Numbered from the stretch's first letter, positions 52,167-60,170 are shown. The stretch: 64,000 nt of DNA from J038 sp034437535 (GCA_034437535.1 DAOTTZ010000102.1:39070-103069); one strand, 5' to 3'. Program-made: numbers and translations. The notes: a model not told the origin generated them from the letters alone.

Positions 52167-53543
52167 ATGGCAGAGACTCAACAGGAGTTTGTGTTTCGGG
52201 AAGGAAGCACAAAATCTCGGTCATTGGTAGAGCGGGATAAGAAGACGTTATCACCGTCTTATACACGGTCGTATGGCTTCGTGATGAGTCATGGGCGCGG
52301 GGCGGAAGTGTGGGATGTGGATGACAACCGGTACATTGATTTTGCGGCTGGCATCGCCGTCTTATCTACCGGGCATGGGCACCCGAAAATTTTGGAAGCG
52401 ATCCGCACACAATCAGAAAAATATTTACACATCGGCGCGACTGATTTCTTCTGCCCGGCGCAGATCTCGTTGGCGGAACGCCTGCAAAAGATCGCGCCGA
52501 TCAATGGCGCGGAATCACCCGAAGACGTGATGACGTACTTTGCGAACTCCGGCACAGAAGCGGTTGAAGCGGCTCTCAAGATCGCCCGTTACCAGCCGGG
52601 GAACCGGCATCATGTTATCGCCTTTTACGGTGGTTTTCACGGTCGCACGATGGGCGCACTCTCCGTCACAGCGAGCAAATACATCCAGCGGAAAGGGTAT
52701 GCTCACATCCCCGGTGGTGTCGATCATGTGCCGTATCCTTCCCGTGATGCCTGTGATAATGGCGGGTCGTTCTGTCAGCAATGCTGGTGTGATTCGGTCG
52801 GGTTCATCGAAGAATTTATCATCAAGCGTAAGGTGCCCGGTGAGGAAATCGCGGCGGTCATCGTAGAGCCGATCCAGGGTGAAGGCGGTTACGTCTTACC
52901 AAGAGAGGATTTTTTCCCGCGTCTGCGTGAATTGTGTGATAAATACGGCATCTTGTTGATTGCTGATGAGATCCAATCTGGCGTTGGCCGCACCGGTAAG
53001 TGGTATGCCATCGAGAACTGGGGGGTAAAACCGGATATTATCGTCTCTGCTAAAGGGTTGGGGAGCGGCTTCCCAATCGGCGCGATGATTACCAACCGCA
53101 AGGTGATGGAAGCCTGGGTGCCCGGCGCACATGCCAGCACATTTGGCGGGAATCCGGTGGCGTGTGCGGTGGCGAATGCGACACTCGATGTGCTGGAAGA
53201 TGAAGGCATCTTAGATCATGCCGTGACGCTGGGTGAGGCGACACTCAAACGCCTGGAAGACCTGCAAGCGAAACATCCTTCTATTGTGCGTGTCGAAGGC
53301 AAAGGCTTGATGATCGGGGTAGAATTTGCCGGGCCGCGTGGCGAGCCGGTGCCTGCTTTCCGTGATGAGATCGCCAATCATGCGTTTCTCAATGGATTGT
53401 TGGCCCTGGGTGCTGGCGAAAGCACACTACGCATCGCCCCGCCGCTGATTATCAGCCAGGAATTGATGGAAGAAGGTCTGGCGATCCTCGAAGCGTCGAT
53501 CCAGGCGGTAGAGCAGACCCACTGGCAGACGACAGTCTCTTAA
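52167..53543 (+). CDS. Class III PLP-dependent aminotransferase (4-aminobutyrate/ornithine type)
   Basis: The enzyme transfers an amino group from an omega-amino donor using pyridoxal phosphate. The PLP Lys is in SAKGLGSGFPIGAM. MTYFANSGTEAVEAALKIAR, FYGGFHGRTMGALS and LIADEIQSGVGRTGKWYAIE are class III motifs. The 458-residue length fits 4-aminobutyrate or related aminotransferases. An unusual Cys-rich loop (DACDNGGSFCQQCWC) lies at about 195-215. It is a single-gene unit with its own promoter and terminator, so the substrate is not indicated by neighbours. Confidence 0.9.
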   Translation: MAETQQEFVFREGSTKSRSLVERDKKTLSPSYTRSYGFVMSHGRGAEVWDVDDNRYIDFAAGIAVLSTGHGHPKILEAIRTQSEKYLHIGATDFFCPAQISLAERLQKIAPINGAESPEDVMTYFANSGTEAVEAALKIARYQPGNRHHVIAFYGGFHGRTMGALSVTASKYIQRKGYAHIPGGVDHVPYPSRDACDNGGSFCQQCWCDSVGFIEEFIIKRKVPGEEIAAVIVEPIQGEGGYVLPREDFFPRLRELCDKYGILLIADEIQSGVGRTGKWYAIENWGVKPDIIVSAKGLGSGFPIGAMITNRKVMEAWVPGAHASTFGGNPVACAVANATLDVLEDEGILDHAVTLGEATLKRLEDLQAKHPSIVRVEGKGLMIGVEFAGPRGEPVPAFRDEIANHAFLNGLLALGAGESTLRIAPPLIISQELMEEGLAILEASIQAVEQTHWQTTVS

Positions 53544-53552
53544 GCTACCAAG

Positions 53553-53579
53553 ACCGGCTGGCGTCGCTGGCCGGTTTTT
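53553..53579 (+). terminator. Intrinsic terminator after the aminotransferase gene
   Basis: ACCGGC and GCCGGT form the stem around an 11-base loop, followed by five T. It starts 9 bases after the stop. Confidence 0.8.
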
Positions 53580-53605
53580 GATTCTATCTGGGCGTGCGCT
53601 ATACT
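53578..53605 (+). promoter_or_regulatory. Putative promoter of the S9 peptidase gene
   Basis: TTGATT (53578-53583) lies in the terminator's T tract, followed after 16 bases by TATACT (53600-53605). The start would be about 32 bases before the ATG at 53644. Confidence 0.55.
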
Positions 53606-53643
53606 AATCAAATTAATTTGAATGATAAAAAGGTAAAATTGTT

Positions 53644-55677
53644 ATGGCCGATGACAGACATCTGATGACTGTCGATGATCTCTATCAGTTTATCAAAATT
53701 GAAGATCCACAGGTCAGCCCGGATGGTGAGTGGATCGCTTATGTGCGGGTGACGATTGATAAGATGGAAAACACTTACAGGCGGTCGATCTGGCTGGTCC
53801 CGACGGGGGAAGGCGAACCGCGCCAACTGACACGGGGTAAGGCAGATATGAGTCCGCGTTGGTCGCCTACGGGTGATCAACTGGCGTTTGTATCTGCACG
53901 GGGGGATAAGCCGCAGATTTACCTGTTAGGGCTTTCTGCGCTGGCTGGCGAGGCCCGGCAACTTACCAGCTTGCCTCACGGGGCGGTCAACCCAACCTGG
54001 TCACCGGATGGCACGCAGATCGCGTTTTTATCCACATCGACTGAGGCAGAACGGGATGACGAGGATGCCGACGATCAGGAGGAGGCTCCCCCGGCAGATG
54101 CGCTGGATGCCAAGCACCGTAAAGAGCGCAAAGATCATGACGAGAAAGAACGGCAAGATCCGTACCGTGTATGGCGTATCCCTTATCGCTCCGGTACCGC
54201 TTTCCTGGACGAACGGTATGCTCAGGTTTATGTGATCGACACCGCAGAGGCCGACGAGACCAAGCCGCGCCGCTTGACCCATGTCAACGCCAGTTACTCT
54301 ACGTTGGAATGGTCGGTAGATGGGGCGAGTCTGTTTTCCACCCGGCAGATCGACCTGACCCGTGACGAGCCATTTGTCGATTCCGGCTTGTTTCGGATTC
54401 AAATCGAGGATGCGACAGAAACAGCGATCAAGGTGCCGGATTATACGTGTTTCGGCCCGACACCGTCGCCCGATGGTCAATGGCTGGCATTTATGCGTCT
54501 GCCCAGTGGGAAAAAGGGTGACCTGGAAGCCATCCCCCGGTTGGCGGTTGTGCCACTGGCAGGTGGAGAAATTACCGACTTAAACCTGACCTTCGACCGG
54601 GCGATTAACGGGTTCGAATGGATGGCGGATAGCAAGTCTCTGATCTTCACAGCACCAAAAGACGGGACGGTTGTCGCCTATCGTGTGCCAGTCGAGGGCG
54701 GGGATGTGACACCGTTGGTTACTGGTACGCTGAAACTGACGGCATTTGATCTGGCAGATGATGGCGGCATCGCGGCGGCAGTCAGCACACCGGCCAACCC
54801 CAATGAATTGATGTGGCTCCCGGCTGGTGCGGCAGAGTTCCAGCCAAAGACACAGGATAACGCCGCATGGTTGGCAGAGCGACAGATCGCAGAAACACAT
54901 GACCTGTCATTCCAATCGCCATCGGGTAAAACAATCCAGGGTTGGTATTTGCTCCCGCCGGATTACGAAGCGGGTAAACAGTATCCGCTGGCGTTGAACA
55001 TCCACGGCGGGCCACGTTTTATGTGGGGGCCGAGTGAAGAAACGATGTTCCACGAATGGCAGGCTCACGCCGCTCGTGGGTATGTCGTTTTCTACTGCAA
55101 CCCACGCGGTAGTGATGGATACGGCGAAGCCTTCCAACGTGATCTACACGGAGCCTGGGGCGAAGTCGCAATGGCGGACATCATGGCCGGTGTGGATGAA
55201 TTGCTCAAGCTGGGTTTCGTTGACCCGGATCGGATGGCGATCACCGGCGGTTCCTACGGCGGCTACATGACCGCGTGGATCGTCAGCCATACTGACCGCT
55301 TTAAGTCGGCAGTGGCGCAACGTGGTGTTTATAATCTCATCAGTTTCTATGGCACCAGTGATGTCCCGGTGCTGATTTCCAGCGATTACGGCGTAGAACC
55401 CTGGGAAGATCACGCGGAGTTATGGAAGCATTCTCCGGTGGCATATGCCGACCAGATCAAGACGCCTCTGCTGATTATCCATGCGGAGAACGATTATCGT
55501 GTGCCCATCGAACAGGGTGAGCAGTTGTTCGCGTGGGTGCGCCGGGCGACTGATACCCCCGTCGTCTTGATCCGTTACCCGCGTGATGGACACGAACTTT
55601 CTCGTAGTGGCGAACCCAAACATCGCATCAGCCGCCTGGAGCGCATGATCGACTGGTTCGACCAATACACACAGTAA
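53644..55677 (+). CDS. S9-family prolyl oligopeptidase-type serine peptidase
   Basis: An N-terminal beta-propeller (about 1-410) has TolB-like units such as SPDGEWIAYVRV, SPRWSPTGDQLAFVSARGD, SPDGTQIAFLS and SPDGQWLAFMRL. It gates a C-terminal alpha/beta-hydrolase domain. The triad is Ser in GGSYGGYMTAW, Asp in IHAENDYRVPIEQGEQLF and His in RDGHELSRSGEPKH. There is no signal peptide, so it should act in the cytoplasm on short peptides. A highly charged insert (DDEDADDQEEAPPAD and following) loops out of the propeller. Length is 677 residues, as in acylaminoacyl-peptidase relatives. Confidence 0.93.
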   Translation: MADDRHLMTVDDLYQFIKIEDPQVSPDGEWIAYVRVTIDKMENTYRRSIWLVPTGEGEPRQLTRGKADMSPRWSPTGDQLAFVSARGDKPQIYLLGLSALAGEARQLTSLPHGAVNPTWSPDGTQIAFLSTSTEAERDDEDADDQEEAPPADALDAKHRKERKDHDEKERQDPYRVWRIPYRSGTAFLDERYAQVYVIDTAEADETKPRRLTHVNASYSTLEWSVDGASLFSTRQIDLTRDEPFVDSGLFRIQIEDATETAIKVPDYTCFGPTPSPDGQWLAFMRLPSGKKGDLEAIPRLAVVPLAGGEITDLNLTFDRAINGFEWMADSKSLIFTAPKDGTVVAYRVPVEGGDVTPLVTGTLKLTAFDLADDGGIAAAVSTPANPNELMWLPAGAAEFQPKTQDNAAWLAERQIAETHDLSFQSPSGKTIQGWYLLPPDYEAGKQYPLALNIHGGPRFMWGPSEETMFHEWQAHAARGYVVFYCNPRGSDGYGEAFQRDLHGAWGEVAMADIMAGVDELLKLGFVDPDRMAITGGSYGGYMTAWIVSHTDRFKSAVAQRGVYNLISFYGTSDVPVLISSDYGVEPWEDHAELWKHSPVAYADQIKTPLLIIHAENDYRVPIEQGEQLFAWVRRATDTPVVLIRYPRDGHELSRSGEPKHRISRLERMIDWFDQYTQ

Positions 55678-55718
55678 ATTGTAAGAATCCTATGGATAGG
55701 GCATGATCTGTGGTGTCC

Positions 55719-55747
55719 TTGTGGTACGATGCATATACCGATATTGT
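55719..55747 (+). promoter_or_regulatory. Putative promoter of the DsbA-like gene
   Basis: TTGTGG (55719-55724), 17 bases, TATTGT (55742-55747). An AAGGAG at 55752-55757 follows, 6 bases before the ATG, so the leader would be very short. Confidence 0.5.
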
Positions 55748-55763
55748 ACATAAGGAGATTTTT

Positions 55764-57041
55764 ATGCTGAAACGCTTTTTGCCAGTTGTCTTGATAGCTC
55801 TGTTAACGTTAACGGCTGGTTTAGTCTACGGCCAGGATGCCGAAGAGGATATGTTCTCAGAAGTGCCGACCATCCGCGCGGATGGTGGCGCGTTCATCCT
55901 CGGTGATCCTGATGCGCCGGTAACGGTGATTGAATTTGCGGATTTCCTCTGTCCGTTCTGCCAGGTGTATCACGAAGACATTAACATGTTTATCGAAGAC
56001 TATGTGTTGACCGGGCAGGCCAAGTTTGAGTACCGGTTTTTCCCGGTGGTAGATCAAACACTGTCTCCGTTGATGGCGCAGATTAACGAATGTGCGTTCG
56101 AACAAGATGCTTTCTGGCGCACGCACGATGTCTTGTATCAATTAGCGGCGGATGATGCGGTCGATGAAAACATCGTTGAGACCACTGCCGAAGCGGCAGG
56201 GCTTGACCTGGAAACACTTGAAAGTTGTGTCAATGGGGATGGCCCCTTCCAGTATGAGGAAGATATTCTGTTTGGGCAGGATCTCGGTGTGAGCGGGACC
56301 CCGGCAATTCGCCTGCAAGTGGGTGACGGTCTGCCTGGGTTTGTCTCGTATGAAGGCACGCTTTATGATCGTGGCGCGGTAGAGACCAGCGTCCTGGGTG
56401 AGATTGTGGAAAGTGATGACCTGGAGTCGTTCGTAGAAGTGCCCAACCAGGTACTTGACGATGAGTTGTTGGTTGACGACTCGTTAATCAACCCGGAAGA
56501 AGGTTGTGAAGCACCCTGCTGGCGTGGCATCACCCCAGGAGAGACAACCTTTGAAGATGCAGTCGATATTTTGTCCGAGCAGGACGACATCGCCCAGCTT
56601 GAAACCCAGGCCGAGCAAAATATCGAGGTCGCAATCTTCGCGACTGCCGAGGATGCGCCGCTTTGCTGTCAGCTCCTGGCGGAAGATGATGGTATCGTTT
56701 CCTTCCTTCAGCTCCGCACCGCCCCTGATGTTAGCCTGGGCGAGTTGGTCGAGGCGATTGGAGAACCAGCGTATGTTGAAGGAACTCCGGTCACCCGGTC
56801 ACAATTGGTGTTTAACCTCTACTACCCGGAAAGTTTAGTGCTGGTAGTGGTCTTTGCACCGGGCGCAGATGCCGCGCTGAACGATGATAGTGAGATCGTC
56901 GGTACGGTGTTTGTGGAGCCGGGATTGTTCTCGCAAGTCGTGGAATCGACCGATCTGTATGAGTGGGCGGGGTATCTCTCGTTAAACGAATATAGTGAGA
57001 TGGACTTCGCTGATACCAGTGCAGAAGAAGGCGACGAATAA
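55764..57041 (+). CDS. Secreted DsbA-like thioredoxin-fold protein with extra C-terminal module
   Basis: A signal peptide (1-23) is followed by a DsbA/BdbD-type thioredoxin domain (about 35-235). Its active site FLCPFCQ (Cys63, Cys66) and the cis-Pro segment SGTPAIRL are both intact. A long second region (about 255-400) starts with EEGCEAPCWRGITPGETTFEDAVDIL. I recall this C-x-A-P-C-W-x-G-I-T-P-G module from secreted Chloroflexota proteins, but its function is unknown. The C-terminus is acidic. It could form or isomerise disulfides in exported proteins such as the Cys-rich PBP2. It has its own promoter and a weak hairpin after it. Confidence 0.87.
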   Translation: MLKRFLPVVLIALLTLTAGLVYGQDAEEDMFSEVPTIRADGGAFILGDPDAPVTVIEFADFLCPFCQVYHEDINMFIEDYVLTGQAKFEYRFFPVVDQTLSPLMAQINECAFEQDAFWRTHDVLYQLAADDAVDENIVETTAEAAGLDLETLESCVNGDGPFQYEEDILFGQDLGVSGTPAIRLQVGDGLPGFVSYEGTLYDRGAVETSVLGEIVESDDLESFVEVPNQVLDDELLVDDSLINPEEGCEAPCWRGITPGETTFEDAVDILSEQDDIAQLETQAEQNIEVAIFATAEDAPLCCQLLAEDDGIVSFLQLRTAPDVSLGELVEAIGEPAYVEGTPVTRSQLVFNLYYPESLVLVVVFAPGADAALNDDSEIVGTVFVEPGLFSQVVESTDLYEWAGYLSLNEYSEMDFADTSAEEGDE

Positions 57042-57077
57042 AGCCCCAACGTAACGGCTGAATAACTATCCAACGAC

Positions 57078-57102
57078 GCGATGAAGATCACCGCGCCGTT
57101 TT
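57078..57102 (+). terminator. Weak terminator-like hairpin after the DsbA-like gene
   Basis: GCGATGA and TCACCGC pair with one mismatch around AGA, and four T follow after GCCG. The 154-base gap to hisE holds nothing else clear. Confidence 0.4.
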
Positions 57103-57195
57103 GCGTAGAATAGCTGTTTCTTCTTCTGTCAGCAACGGCCCGGACCAGAACCAGGCCAGCGAAAGAATGCTGTGGATCTTGTGCTTCGATGTGTT

Positions 57196-57471
57196 TCACG
57201 GGTAGTGTCGCTCCCGCAGACGTTCTTCGACATCGGCCAGTGAAATATCCAGATCATGCATGAGAACCAGCGTGTGATAAAACAAATCGGCCAATTCGTT
57301 GATCTGGTCATCGCGGGCCTGGCCCAAAGCGGCGACGATGACCTCTACCGCTTCTTCACCGACTTTCTGCGCGGTCTTGTTGCGCCCGGCTGAAAGCAGG
57401 TGATTGGTATAACTGCCTTCACACGGGTTCTGCTGGCGATCCTGGATGATGGCTTCGAGTTCTTTGAGCAT
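57196..57471 (-). CDS. hisE: Phosphoribosyl-ATP diphosphatase
   Basis: HisE hydrolyses phosphoribosyl-ATP to phosphoribosyl-AMP, step 2 of histidine synthesis. The 91-residue protein carries the MazG-like helices with the metal site GEEAVEVIVAALGQ and NELADLFYHTLVLM. GSYTNHLLSAGRNKTAQKV is also family-typical. It is the last gene of the hisH-A-F-I-E unit, 3 bases after hisI. In many bacteria hisI and hisE are fused; here they are separate genes. Confidence 0.95.
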   Translation of the reverse strand: MLKELEAIIQDRQQNPCEGSYTNHLLSAGRNKTAQKVGEEAVEVIVAALGQARDDQINELADLFYHTLVLMHDLDISLADVEERLRERHYP

Positions 57472-57474
57472 GGG

Positions 57475-57834
57475 TTACTTCCGTACAGGGTTGCGGGCAA
57501 ATTCGGAAAGGGTGCGGTGGAAGCAGGTCACTTCCCCGGTGTGGCAGGCTGGCCCGGCAGGGTCTACCCGGACGAGTAAGGTATCGGCATCACAATCCAC
57601 ACGCACCTCAACGATGTGTTGTACATTGCCAGATGTCTCTCCCTTGCACCAGAGCGTTTCTCGACTGCGCGACCAGAAGGTCGCCAAACCGCTTTCCAGG
57701 GTTTGGGCCAGGGATTCGGCGTTCATATACGCCAGCATGAGCACATCGCCGGTATGATCGTCCTGCACGATGGCCGGGATCAGACCATCAGCGTTCCACT
57801 TCAATGTCTTGATCGCCTCAGCCGTCAACTGCAT
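57475..57834 (-). CDS. hisI: Phosphoribosyl-AMP cyclohydrolase
   Basis: HisI opens the purine ring of phosphoribosyl-AMP, step 3. The metal sites are intact: VRVDCDADTLLVRVD with the Asp cluster, and PACHTGEVTCF with zinc Cys residues. SRSRETLWCKGETSGN is the family signature. The ATG at 57834 has GGAGG 6 bases upstream and overlaps the 3' end of hisF by 17 bases. Length is 119. Confidence 0.95.
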   Translation of the reverse strand: MQLTAEAIKTLKWNADGLIPAIVQDDHTGDVLMLAYMNAESLAQTLESGLATFWSRSRETLWCKGETSGNVQHIVEVRVDCDADTLLVRVDPAGPACHTGEVTCFHRTLSEFARNPVRK

Positions 57835-58606
57835 CAAGGGCCTCCCAACCGTGTAAGCGTACCGCGACCCCTTTTTCGTGCAGATAGGTCTTTAAGTCGC
57901 GGATGCTCAGTTCGTCGTAATGGAAGAGTGATGCGGCCAGCGCGGCATCTGCCCGCACTTTATGGAGCGCATCATAGAAGTGAGATTTCGACCCAGCCCC
58001 GCCAGATGCAATCACCGGGATAGAAACGGCCTGACCGACGGCTTCCAGCATTTCTAGGTCATAACCGGCGCGGGTGCCGTCACGATCCATGCTGGTTAGC
58101 AAGATCTCCCCGGCTCCCCGGTCTTCGACTTCCTTCGCCCAGGCGACCGCTGTCTTTTCGGTCGGCACGCGCCCGCCGTTGATGTGGACGATCCATTCGC
58201 CGTCAATGAGCTTTGGGTCAATCGCGACGACGATACACTGACTGCCAAATCCCCACGCGCCTTGATTGATGAGATCAGGGTTTTTGACGGCGGCACTGTT
58301 GATGCTGACCTTATCTGCCCCGGCTAATAACGTAGCGCGGATGTCTTCGATGGTGCGGATGCCACCGCCGACACAGAAGGGGATGAAGACGGTATTGGCG
58401 ACACGCTGAACCATATCGAGGGTGGTCGCCCGTTTTTCGTGGCTGGCGGTGATGTCCAGGAAGACTAATTCATCGGCCCCGGCGCGGTCATAGATGGCCG
58501 CTTGTTCGACTGGATCCCCCGCGTCACGCAGATCAACAAAGTTGACCCCTTTGACGACCCGGCCATCTTTGACATCCAGGCAGGGGATGATACGTTTTGC
58601 AAGCAT
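57818..58606 (-). CDS. hisF: Imidazole glycerol phosphate synthase, cyclase subunit
   Basis: HisF uses ammonia from HisH to form imidazole glycerol phosphate and AICAR, linking histidine to purine synthesis. This TIM barrel starts LAKRIIPCLDVKDGRVVKGV, which includes the catalytic Asp. It has CVGGGIRTIEDI and the second catalytic Asp in LTSMDRDGTRAGYDLE. Length is 262. It lies 5 bases after hisA. Confidence 0.96.
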   Translation of the reverse strand: MLAKRIIPCLDVKDGRVVKGVNFVDLRDAGDPVEQAAIYDRAGADELVFLDITASHEKRATTLDMVQRVANTVFIPFCVGGGIRTIEDIRATLLAGADKVSINSAAVKNPDLINQGAWGFGSQCIVVAIDPKLIDGEWIVHINGGRVPTEKTAVAWAKEVEDRGAGEILLTSMDRDGTRAGYDLEMLEAVGQAVSIPVIASGGAGSKSHFYDALHKVRADAALAASLFHYDELSIRDLKTYLHEKGVAVRLHGWEALDAVDG

Positions 58607-58611
58607 GTTGT

Positions 58612-59334
58612 TTATGAGCCTCCTGCGGCTTCAAGCGCGTCTTTTAGTTTGATCTCTCCGGTATAAAGGGCCATGCCGATGACCACACCGGCGATATACG
58701 GGCTGGCGGCCAATTGACCGATTTCACTCAATTGATGGACCCCACCGGATGCGATGACCTGCAAGCCGGTCATTTTGCCAATGCGAGCCGTCTCTGCGAT
58801 GTTGACCCCGGTCATGCCACCGTCGCGGCTCACATCGGTGTAGAGGGCGTGCCGCGCACCCATTTCGAATAGAGTCTGCCCGAATTGCTCCGGGAGGAGA
58901 TCACTGGCTTCTTGCCAGCCGTGCGTGGTGATGGTGCCGCCGCGTGCATCCAGGCCCACACACACCACATCTTTGCCGAATTGTGTGACGGCTTGCCGGA
59001 CAATTTCGGGATTTTGAACTGCGATGGTGCCCAGTACCAGCCGGTCAACGCCTAACTGGATCGCCTGGTGCGCTTGTTCCAGCGTGCGGAGGCCGCCGCC
59101 GAATTGAATCTGTACATCTAACGCCGTGATTTGAGCGACCACGTCTAAGTTATCGTTGGCTTTGTTCAATGCACCGTCCAGGTTGACGACATGAATCCAG
59201 CTTGCACCCTGTGCGATCCAATCTTTTGCGACTGCGACGGGATCGTCACTGAACCGCGTCTGCTGGTTGATGTCGCCGCCCTTTAACCGGACGACTTTGC
59301 CGTCGTGCAGGTCAATTGCCGGGTAAACGATCAT
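58612..59334 (-). CDS. hisA: ProFAR isomerase HisA
   Basis: HisA isomerises ProFAR to PRFAR. It opens IVYPAIDLHDGKVVRLKGGD with the catalytic Asp. QFGGGLRTLEQAHQAI and YTDVSRDGGMTGVNIAET (second Asp) follow, with phosphate site ASGGVHQLSEIGQL. The 240-residue length is normal. The ATG overlaps the hisH stop by 4 bases. Confidence 0.96.
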   Translation of the reverse strand: MIVYPAIDLHDGKVVRLKGGDINQQTRFSDDPVAVAKDWIAQGASWIHVVNLDGALNKANDNLDVVAQITALDVQIQFGGGLRTLEQAHQAIQLGVDRLVLGTIAVQNPEIVRQAVTQFGKDVVCVGLDARGGTITTHGWQEASDLLPEQFGQTLFEMGARHALYTDVSRDGGMTGVNIAETARIGKMTGLQVIASGGVHQLSEIGQLAASPYIAGVVIGMALYTGEIKLKDALEAAGGS

Positions 59335-59954
59335 TTTACGGCCTCCGTCATCCTGATGAAATTACTCAGGAGCTTCAAACCGACGGACTGACTCTTTTCC
59401 GGGTGGAATTGCACACCATAGATATTGTCCCGGTGGATGCCAGCGGCGAATTGCATGCCATAATCGGCTGTGATGAGCAGATCACGCCCCCGACGTGGCA
59501 CACAATGATAACTGTGGACGAAATAGGCGTAACTGCCGCTGTCGATGCCGTCGGTCAGGCTTGTCTCTCGCTCAATGCGTAGCTGGTTCCAGCCGATATG
59601 GGGCACTTTTAGGTTCATGTCGTCCGGGAAGCGGGTGACATAACCGGGTAAGACGGCAAAGCCATCGTGATGGCCCATCTCGTCGCTATGCTCAAATAAA
59701 AATTGCATCCCCAGGCAGATGCCCAGGTAAGGGATGCCGCGCCGGATTGCATCTTTGATAGGGTCGATCAATTTCTGCTGTTTGAGTTGTTGCATCCCCG
59801 CGCCGAAAGCGCCGACACCCGGTAGGATGATCTGTGTTGCGCCTTCCAGGTCATCCGGCGTGTGGATAAGGCGCGGTGATTCCACGCCGAGATGATGTAG
59901 CGCGTGCATCACACTGCGTAAGTTCCCGGCTCCATAATCAATGACTGCAAGCAT
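59331..59954 (-). CDS. hisH: Imidazole glycerol phosphate synthase, glutaminase subunit
   Basis: HisH hydrolyses glutamine and channels ammonia to HisF. The oxyanion region is LPGVGAFGAGM; the nucleophile Cys is in LGICLGMQFLFEHS; His and Glu are in GVQFHPEKSQ. The ATG at 59954 starts the conserved strand LAVIDYGAGNLRSV, and GGGAG lies about 10 bases upstream. A longer in-frame reading to 60077 would run through the attenuator and is rejected. It is the first gene of the operon. With hisG, hisD, hisC and hisB absent from the window, the pathway must be completed elsewhere. Confidence 0.96.
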   Translation of the reverse strand: MLAVIDYGAGNLRSVMHALHHLGVESPRLIHTPDDLEGATQIILPGVGAFGAGMQQLKQQKLIDPIKDAIRRGIPYLGICLGMQFLFEHSDEMGHHDGFAVLPGYVTRFPDDMNLKVPHIGWNQLRIERETSLTDGIDSGSYAYFVHSYHCVPRRGRDLLITADYGMQFAAGIHRDNIYGVQFHPEKSQSVGLKLLSNFIRMTEAVK

Positions 59955-59976
59955 CGAACTCTCTCCCACTAAAAAC

Positions 59977-59999
59977 AAAAAACCCGCGATGATGCGGGT
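59977..59999 (-). terminator. Intrinsic terminator of the his leader
   Basis: On the minus strand ACCCGC and GCGGGT form a 6-bp stem around ATCATC; the final T starts a run of six T, then G and five more T. It lies between the his promoter and hisH, about 23 bases before the ATG. Confidence 0.88.
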
Positions 60000-60034
60000 A
60001 CAAAAGCGTTTATCGCCCCGAAGCGCGGTGCGCC

Positions 60035-60088
60035 TCAGCCCGTCATCGGCAGGTGTTGTATACTCAGATGATGGCAAAATATTTGCAT
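60035..60088 (-). CDS. hisL: Putative his leader peptide
   Basis: The reading frame encodes MQIFCHHLSIQHLPMTG and stop, 17 residues with three His, two of them adjacent (CAT CAT at 60073-60068) and one CAC further on. The ATG lies 7 bases after a consensus -10, so translation would be leaderless or nearly so; no ribosome-binding site could fit. His content of 3 in 17 is far above average. The stop codon falls just after the antiterminator segment, as attenuation requires. Confidence 0.7.
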   Translation of the reverse strand: MQIFCHHLSIQHLPMTG

Positions 60089-60095
60089 GTATGAG

Positions 60096-60124
60096 AGTAT
60101 AGCGATGGGGGGCGGCCTTGTCAA
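60096..60124 (-). promoter_or_regulatory. Consensus sigma-70 promoter of the his operon
   Basis: Minus strand TTGACA (60124-60119), exactly 17 bases, TATACT (60101-60096). The expected start is 60089-60088, the A of the leader peptide ATG. This is the best-matching promoter in the window. Confidence 0.85.
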
Positions 60125-60145
60125 CAATCGCTAATTCGATACAAT
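60118..60145 (+). promoter_or_regulatory. Divergent promoter of the SAM hydroxide adenosyltransferase gene
   Basis: TTGTCA (60118-60123), 16 bases, TACAAT (60140-60145). Its -35 shares five base pairs with the -35 of the his promoter on the other strand, so the two polymerases should compete. Confidence 0.6.
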
Positions 60146-60170
60146 GTGGGCAATTTGCAGGGAGAAGACT

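Larger units (their letters stand above)
59977..60088 (-). promoter_or_regulatory. Putative histidine transcription attenuator
   Basis: The leader RNA has four segments. A (60075-60067, GCCATCATC) contains the tandem His codons. B (60048-60038, CGATGACGGGC) lies at the end of the leader reading frame. C (59998-59987, CCCGCATCATCG) and D (59987-59982) follow. A pairs with B (8 bp, small internal loop). B pairs with C (about 10 bp, two-base bulge). C pairs with D to form the terminator. Stalling at the His codons would mask A and favour B:C antitermination. A ribosome reaching the stop at 60037-60035 would mask B and allow termination. This is the classical 1:2 / 2:3 / 3:4 logic, read directly from the sequence but not tested. 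Confidence 0.8.

Noticed and set aside
56822..57199. Minus-strand reading frame between the DsbA-like gene and hisE
   Set aside because: It mostly lies opposite the DsbA-like gene, with Ser-rich shadow composition and no ribosome-binding site.
59955..60077. In-frame upstream extension of hisH
   Set aside because: It would translate through the terminator hairpin and T run, adds residues unlike HisH, and the conserved HisH strand starts at 59954 behind a purine-rich ribosome-binding site.
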